Source: Ananas comosus
Lineage: Eukaryota; Streptophyta; Magnoliopsida; Poales; Bromeliaceae
Direction of reading: 5' to 3'
Length of the DNA: 64,000 bases
Assembly (NCBI RefSeq): GCF_001540865.1
Contig: NC_033622.1
Coordinates: 1,328,504 to 1,392,503, forward strand
Shown piece by piece: positions 57,190 through 64,000 of this stretch. The notes below the pieces were generated by a model. The model was given only the letters and a program-made list of their open reading frames with translations, was not told the DNA's origin and searched no databases. Numbering within the stretch: position 1 is the first letter of the stretch; each line of letters starts with the position of its first letter. Position numbers and translations under genes: made by a program.

Positions 57190-57262
57190 TTCCGTTGCCG
57201 GGACTTGAACCCGGGTCTCTCGGGTGAGAGCCGAGTATCCTAACCAACTAGACTACAACGGA
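57190..57262 (-). tRNA. tRNA-Glu (anticodon CTC)
   Basis: 73 nt. The acceptor TCCGTTG pairs with CAACGGA, then discriminator A. Box A is TAGTCTAGTTGG and box B is GGTTCAAGTCC. The anticodon arm CTCGG-CTCTCAC-CCGAG shows CTC. There is no intron and CCA is not encoded. Seven T residues on the gene strand (57175-57181) lie 9 nt after the 3' end and serve as the RNA polymerase III stop. Confidence 0.96.
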
Positions 57263-58453
57263 TTTCATAAAAATGCCACGGATAAACTTTATATATACAT
57301 TTTAATTTAAAAAGGTGAAATGAATACGATTGGAGCAGATTTGCTGACTTCGCGAGACGCTGAGATGCAACAAAACCGCACACAACCTCTTCTTCCTGGA
57401 AATTATTGTAAAAAAATTACTCCAAAAGGCAACAATATTTCAGCTATTTGAAGCACTTTGATAGCAACTCGCAAGAGTGAGTGATTCATCCGTTTAGTCA
57501 ATTAGGAGTTCTTCTTTAGCGAACACAAATTTTGATGGAACTACAATCTAAACCTAACCAAACAAAATCTATACAAAACTAAAAACGAACCCAACTGAAA
57601 TAATTCGGCAGACATTATGCTCAAACTTCACCGGAGAAGAAAAATGAGACCAGCTACATAGAAAAGAAATAGATAAATAAAAAGAATAAGTTTAAAGTAA
57701 CTGGGTGCAAAACAAAATCACAAAACACAAACATAAGAAGACAATTAGTGTTTACTCAAAAAAAAAAAAAAAAAAAAAAAAGATCACAAATGGTAGATAT
57801 ATTTCTGTAAGCACGAGAATTTGGTGAAAAGAGGAAGTACACGATAGAACTGGACATTCAATAAAAAGCAGTTGCCTGATTCACAACATTCGCGACAATT
57901 AGATATAAGTTGAATCAGTGAGCATCCAGTAGAACAAACCTTTAAAAGGCCAGTAAACGAGAGATTTCGATACCGAAGATAGGTGGTAATCATGTAGTAG
58001 TGTAACAGTAATCACACTACAACTTCTATTTTTGATTCCCCTGCAGGGTAAGGATATAAAATATCACAATTTTTATGGAACTGACACGAGAATGGCCTAA
58101 TCTGGAACAATATGAAAGGAAAATGTTAGCTTTTTCATCCTAACACATTTGAGCCAATGTGAATGCATCCTCACTTACCATCAAATCCTTTAATCTCTTG
58201 AATGAATCATGTACACAGCAGCTGCCTTTCCAAACAAGCAGCTGCTCTTCTATGCATGGTGTAAAAAATGCTTATTTTCAGCACCCCTCGACCCCCGTCT
58301 CTGCCAATAGAGAGGCAAAAAGAATCACACTTCTATTTTCCTCGATGATGACGTTGATTGTTGAATTTGACTTGCCGGAGTATCGGTCATTCATTTTCTC
58401 ATGGAGATTAAACCAAAATTAACATGGCTTTTCAGGAAAAAGGACAGAAGAAG
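57263..58453. other. Spacer and 3' UTR of the 5'-nucleotidase-domain gene
   Basis: The part nearest 58454 should be the 3' UTR of the minus-strand gene. It includes a poly(A) run at 57757-57781. No further gene is supported. Confidence 0.5.
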
Positions 58454-61400
58454 CTAATGTGGCTTAAACAAGGTTGACGGAACCTACAAAAAATCACAAA
58501 GTAAAACAAAGAGAGGTTTCAGTAAATGCTTGCTTGAAATTGAAGATCTAGAGCAAAATCTCAAAAAACAAAAGTTTATCTGAAACGAGTGAATCAAAAT
58601 TTGTTACCTTGACATGATGCGGCATGATCTTTATATCACAAGGCACATGAAGCCATGCATCGGGAGTATATAACATGAAATTCTCGGGCTTGCTAGTATA
58701 GACATCTGCATATTGATGAATATGATAGGCAAATGCCGATTCCTGACCAGTGTCTGTGAGGAAGGTTGCACCGAAAGAGCTATTGAATAGGCTCCGCATT
58801 ATATCCCGGCAGTGCCGCCTGTGCATATTCAGATCATCCATCAGCTTTTTGTACGCTTGTCCTCTCTCTGTGCTGACTACCGTAGCATGAACTTTCCCAA
58901 GCAATTCTTGAATTATATGAAATTGAGCCTGCAATCCAGGACACAATCAAGACATCTAAAAATGGTGCCTCGAGTTATATGCATGACTAACTAAAGGTGT
59001 AGAAGAGAGTTAACAAACTACAAAAAGTTCTTGATTCTGATTGGTTCCATGATCGTAAGTTTTTAGAAGATTATCGATTTTATAGATGCAAGTCGAATCT
59101 AGCCTGGAATTAGTTTTGAGTCACACTTTTCAGGGGGGTAGACCTCATCAAGCTTAGATTCATCTATATGCCTAACTTAACTGTTAGGGTGAGCATACAC
59201 CTAAACAGTACCTATAATCCGTACTCGATTTGGGTCCATGCACTCATCTGAGCGTGGGGTTCACATACAGGTGTGTCAGAAGTTACCAAATTCAGAACCA
59301 GATCAACAGTACCTGTGGTTTTAAAATCTTTATACTCTTCCCTGGCCTGTGCATAATGAAAGACTTGGACAGGTCAAAGTTGCGATTCAATATTTGGGGT
59401 CAAGTACTAGTTTGAACCAATGAGAGTCAATGACAAGCATAGCTGCATTTATTTTATGATAAGATATTGGATCCATTATGCATTAAAATACAAGGCATTA
59501 AAGGAAAATAAACAACCAAATCCAGGATAACCGCAATCTCAACCTACAATCAATGAATAAGTACATGCCACAAATAGTAAACGTTGAAATTTTGCAGAAT
59601 AAAGTTACAAATAAACATCTTTTTTAAGCCTCAGCAGACACTTTGAATACTATGAACTACTACCCAACCTAGACATGGAAAGATGAAAGAAATAATAATT
59701 GATCAATGAAGTTTGTGCCCATGGAGAACTGACATGTTTCATGGATGACAAAGGGCATTCAGTTTCAGAACATAGTACAACTAATTTACAGATATAGTTT
59801 GAATCTTGCACGACAGTCAATAATGGCCCTGTATACAACTAAAGGGTTCGATCGGAAATAAAAGAAAACCAGTGATTTTCTCCCATCCTCATGTACCAAT
59901 GGTGATCCAGAAATTGCTTTTGTGAATTACGTAAATATGAAGTTCAAAGAGGACAAGGCAACACTGCTATAGACATGAGCCATGAGTGAAAACTACACTT
60001 GAAAATAAAGCACAAAGAGACCTTATAGTCCAAAGATAGTACACCTAGTTAATGCAGAAATTAAAACTAGTCATTCAAGATATGAAGAGTGAAGTGCCAG
60101 CATAATAGTCAACATTTCTACCTGTTTCGTTCGATATCTCTCATCATTCTGGATCTGTATTTCATTCTGCACAGATAAAGAGAATATTCAGAAGAAGTTA
60201 ACATTTTTATAAGAATAATGGATTTGACAATAAATCTAGCAATCAATGTCAACAAAGTACTATTTAATAGCATAATCACTGGAAACTTAGACCATCAAAA
60301 CCAACATGCTTTTAGTATCACCAGTCACTCCCCCCTGTATGTGTACGGACCTCTAAGTACCAAATTAATCACAGACAAAAATTAACCATGGCCTCTACAC
60401 ATATTGCATGAATAATAACAAAGGCATGTTACCAATGAATGATAACTTACTTCAGTATCTACCTTTTGCACAGAAAAAGAAAATCTCATCAAATCTGCAG
60501 AAAATCCAACCTAAAGTAGGAAGGCATAATCTTCTATTTGGATCAATATAAATGGACCGCTAAATATGGATCTCTTACTGTCTCTATAATCTAGATCGAA
60601 ATGAGTCACTAGAGAGATAAAGATGGAATGAAAATTGAAAAATATTTTGGATCTTAATCTTTGATAGATTTAGAGGGATTCGAAAGGTCAAGTCCGAGAT
60701 TGTTCAGCCAACTTTGTTTGCGATAGTGAAATAAATCAAGCTCTGAAGGAAAGAGAAGGAGGATAATTTTGAAACAAAATATAACCTCCTAACAAGCTCT
60801 TTTATATAAATATGGATATACCAATAGATACTACTGTAGATAAACAGTCTCTCATAAAGTATTACTGAATCAAAAGAAGAAAAAGAGCAAACCTCAAGTT
60901 CATGAATAATGGCGGCTGTTCGCCAACCAGCTTTTGAAGGTCCTCTGAGGTCACTAAACAAATGATCACCAAAGTATATCACCTAAGACAGGTTAAAAAA
61001 AGTCTTTTAGGTGCATGTATGAGAGGATAGATCAGAACAAAAGCAAACTAAAAGCAACCCCAAGGAACGCCAATCATGCCAATCATGCTAAGTTTCCTGC
61101 GTACCCCTTTGCAGACATATTCCTCTTTTTTTTTTTGAAGTTAAAAGAGTTGATGTTTCGCTTTCTAGCTTATGCACTTGGATGAACAATCCTGAATTTT
61201 TTGGCAAATAATCATTGAAGATAAATATCTTCGGATGCCATGCCTTAGGTATTAATGTTATTTATTAATTGGAGGCTTGACATTTCCATTTACCAACATC
61301 TAGTAACAGTGGGATTTGTCAATATAACTGTCTTTTGTGTTTAACAAGGGAGCACACCTGGGGAATGGTTTGCCAGCAACAAATTTTACTGGAGATAACA

Positions 61401-63415
61401 ATATGGTATGTCTGTTCCAACAATACTAAAAAGATGGTCCGATTATTTTTCATGCACCGCATTATCTCACAGCCAGTTTCAGCGAACTTGTGCTTCGCAT
61501 CAAGTGTATAAGAAAAGCAAAAACTTGAGGTTCAAGTGCCAAGAAGTCCTTCTAATACCAATTGTTATCCTGTTTGCAATTATTAACTATATTTAGGACA
61601 TGTTTGGTTCATGATTGGAATAGGAATGGAAAATGAAATTGGATTGCTTCAGAATGGGAAATGGAATGACGAATCATCCAAAAATGTTTGGTTCATTATT
61701 GGAATGGAAATCGGAATAAAAATCTAGAATTTTTGAGAGAGGGTTTTAATTAAGAGAGAGGGAAGTGATGAATGGAGAGGATGGGAAGTGTTGGTGAAAG
61801 AGGATTTTGAGTAGTTTACTTTGTAATGGGCCAATCCGGGATTCAAAGCCGGATTGGACCATAAATGGATTTAGCCATTGAATGGGAATCCGATTCCTAG
61901 AAAACAAACAACAACTATCGGAATCAATGAATCTCATTCCGATTCCATAGTCTAAAATAGCTGAACCAAACATGCCCTTAGTGAAAGCCTGCCTTTGACA
62001 CAAACAACTTCACAGGATAAAGAAAACTTTCCTACTGACATCTTTATGACAGTATGCTAAAAACTAAGCTTCAGATAGGGCCTGGGGTTCTAACAATTTG
62101 AAGGATGACTGCTGATGGTCAGCATTATATATATCACTGTAGTATGACTGGTGTAAACTATCAGCATTATAAATAGCTGTAATATGCCAAAATAAACAAG
62201 ATCACCAGGTGGCAACTTCTCTATCAGCACTAAAGGGGGAAGAGAAAAGAGGTTTAGAACAAATAACTATTCAATAAGGCTGTGATGGCATATTAGAGTA
62301 ATTTTTACATTAAAGTGTGTGTATATAATGACATAGCATTTGATTAAGCGTTTAGGTCAACATATTGAAATTTATTCCCACCAATAACATCACAAGATCA
62401 TCTTCTAAGGGCAGATAAGAAGGAAACAGACGAAATTTGCTGGCTAAGAGACAACACCAGATGAAGCAATTAAGATTCTTTTCTACTAGACTAAGAAGAA
62501 ACTCTCGAATGCACAAATTAATCAAAACTCCACTTGAAAATTATCAATAGACATATTCTAAGCTTATTTGTTGTTTCGAATTTGCTTCATCAAAATTATT
62601 ATGGCACGCAAAAGGAAGATTGAATATCCAGTATATGGAAAATAAATGTCATTAAAAATTGGCAAAATTTGTTCACTGCAAGCATAAAATCTGGGCAATA
62701 ATCAGTTAAGAGAGTGGCAGTCAACCAACAGGAAGGAATAAAAGACGAAATAATATGTTAGGTGAACAACTATAATAAACACAAGTCAAAGTTATTGTAT
62801 TAGCTTTGCAAACCTCTGGGCCTTTCCACTTTGTGATCTGTAGAAATGATTTGAGGCAACCATGGTAATACACTTCATTCGGGAGAAACCTACTAACTGC
62901 AGTGAAAGCTAGAGTATCCCTCTCAATATCATAAGACCTACAGGAATTCACCGAGAAGGTTAAATTCAATATGGCACATTCGAACAAGTATAAAAGTCGA
63001 GGGATTCAAATTACTGATGCTTATTTTCCAACAGGATATGGATGCAAAATCATTATTCTTGTACTTTCTCCTATTATATTAGCAGTTGCTGCTTGAGAAA
63101 ATTTAAAAAAACAACAAAGTAAAAGAAAGTACAGGTCATATCTCCACCGCCGTATGGTCCCTGTGGCAATAGTAATCACAGAAAAGATACAAACTATCAA
63201 ACTAGAGTTTCCTTCTAGCAACAATTTATGGTTCAACAGATACATAAAGAAATACAGAGAAAGACCCAAAATAAAATAAAATAAAAGGAATAAGCATGTA
63301 AAAAGTTTCAAAAGTACAACCTGAATGGGTGCTCTGAAGTATAGAAACTTGGCTTATTAGCTTGAGCAATGACAACATCAAAAAGCTCCCTCCAGGATCT
63401 TCCATCCCTGTAGTC
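58454..63415 (-). CDS. HAD-superfamily 5'-nucleotidase-domain protein, 3' part (six exons)
   Basis: This is the C-terminal part of the plant protein class annotated as HAD hydrolase, subfamily IG, 5'-nucleotidase (cytosolic purine 5'-nucleotidase-like). Exons in gene order: 63415-63321, 62937-62814, 60982-60893, 60166-60122, 58928-58608 and 58483-58454, all GT-AG and in phase, giving 234 residues plus stop. They read DYRDGRSWRELFDVVIAQAN, then 'RDTLAFTAVSRFLPNEVYYH', 'VIYFGDHLFSDLRGPSKAGW' (the HAD motif IV, GDHLFSD), NEIQIQNDERYRTKQ, a 107-residue exon with 'HIHQYADVYTSKPENF' and 'HVPCDIKIMPHHVK', and the tail VPSTLFKPH. The N-terminal HAD motif I (DxDxT) and cap lie upstream, beyond position 64000; no earlier exon was found between 63416 and 64000. 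The substrate (purine nucleoside monophosphates in animal relatives) is inferred from family and not proven for plants. Confidence 0.9.
61596..61977. mobile_element. Tourist-like MITE in an intron of the 5'-nucleotidase gene
   Basis: Ends GGACATGTTTGGTTCATG and the complement of 'ctgaaccaaacatgccc', with TTA on both sides (61593-61595 and 61978-61980). Interior words 'attggaatggaaatcgg' and 'gaatccgattcc' are inverted too. 382 bp. Confidence 0.85.
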
Positions 63416-64000
63416 CTGTTCAACCAATTGGTCAATAATCAATAGGAGCAATTTGCAGCATAGAATGGATAATTGAAACAATAGTAATATATATTTTTCC
63501 TAACTCTGAGAAATTGTTCATAGATATATATTTTGAAGAAAATACATCATGGTCTTATTCTTGGAAATTACATATGGATTGACAAACAAATATAGATTTA
63601 AACACTGTCAAACATTGCTTATTTTCTTTAAAACAGAAATAATCCATATTACGTTAGCCAGAAATTTGCCAGTTATTTAATATAAACTTGATAAAGACAA
63701 ACTTCCGCTAAAATAAACTTCAGAAGAACATAATAAATGCCTTTGGTGTTTCTCTTTGTTTAGGGAACTGGGATTAAGCAATAACTGCAACAAAGCATTG
63801 ACATATTCGGGATTTAGCATATGTGCTTAGAAGGATTATTCAAAGAAACAGATACACTCTGCTCCATTCTCGAGTTCCATGCTCATATTGGATAGGGTAT
63901 GGAAACTAGCATGTGCAATCAAAAGATGTTATAAAATAAATATAGCAACACACAATGGAGATCATGTTGGTGTTGGGCTCCTAGAGTTATATTGCCTAAA
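63416..64000 (-). other. Upstream intron of the 5'-nucleotidase-domain gene, runs off the window
   Basis: On the gene strand it precedes the exon starting DYRDGRSW with acceptor 'ttgaacag'. No exon with HAD signatures was found in this stretch. Confidence 0.6.

Noticed and set aside
58548..58946. Starting the 5'-nucleotidase exon at the upstream Met-like codon
   Set aside because: The first residues before AQFHIIQ come from intron; the acceptor at 58929-58930 and the exon NEIQIQND at 60166-60122 give the correct join.

Overview
The window reads as nuclear DNA from a flowering plant, most likely a commelinid monocot. The evidence is very GC-rich exons (the tetraspanin and epimerase genes) inside AT-rich spacer, plant-specific gene families (WAT1-type transporter, plant tetraspanins, UDP-glucuronate 4-epimerase), a plant tRNA-Glu, and a dense mix of MITEs, SINEs, a Helitron and long (TA)n, (GA)n and (CT)n tracts. 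A pineapple-like genome would fit, but the species is inference only. Scattered single N bases (near 17871, 24737, 47861 and 50191) mark a draft assembly.

Layout: 0-6.7 kb is transposon-rich spacer (CACTA-like MITE, PIF/hAT-like element, SINE, and MITEs bounded by (TA)n). 6.8-10.8 kb holds a complete seven-exon WAT1/EamA transporter gene (+). 11.6-14.2 kb holds a complete two-exon TET8/TET9-like tetraspanin (-), convergent with it. 14.7-20.2 kb is a stack of elements: a short TA-MITE, two Tourist-like MITEs sharing one TTA, a long-TIR element with acidic-repeat coding-like filler, and a Helitron. 20-25.2 kb has a Mutator-like MITE with a perfect 9-bp duplication and a solo LTR with a perfect 5-bp duplication. 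26.0-26.4 kb is a secreted Gly/Ser-rich protein (-). 28.8-29.8 kb is a 0.94-kb foldback inverted repeat that ends just upstream of a second, divergent tetraspanin (+, 29.9-31.5 kb). 35.8-36.4 kb is a second Gly/Ser-rich secreted protein (+). 36.8-43.9 kb is repeat DNA again (two more CACTA-like MITEs, two SINEs, three long TA-MITEs in a row). 48.3-49.6 kb is an intronless UDP-glucuronate 4-epimerase (GAE) whose frame is broken near its 3' end. 50.5-55 kb is MITE-rich. 57.2 kb is tRNA-Glu(CTC) (-). 58.5-63.4 kb is the 3' part (six exons) of a HAD-type 5'-nucleotidase-domain gene (-) whose 5' end lies beyond the window.

The genes do not form a pathway; plant neighbours rarely do. Several products do meet at the membrane or cell wall: two tetraspanins, two secreted Gly-rich proteins, a Golgi pectin-precursor enzyme and a membrane transporter. 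I read this as coincidence unless expression data say otherwise.

The most unusual structure is in the repeats: MITEs that sit precisely between (TA)n/(GA)n microsatellites, a large hairpin beside a tetraspanin promoter, and microsatellites that lie directly on splice sites.
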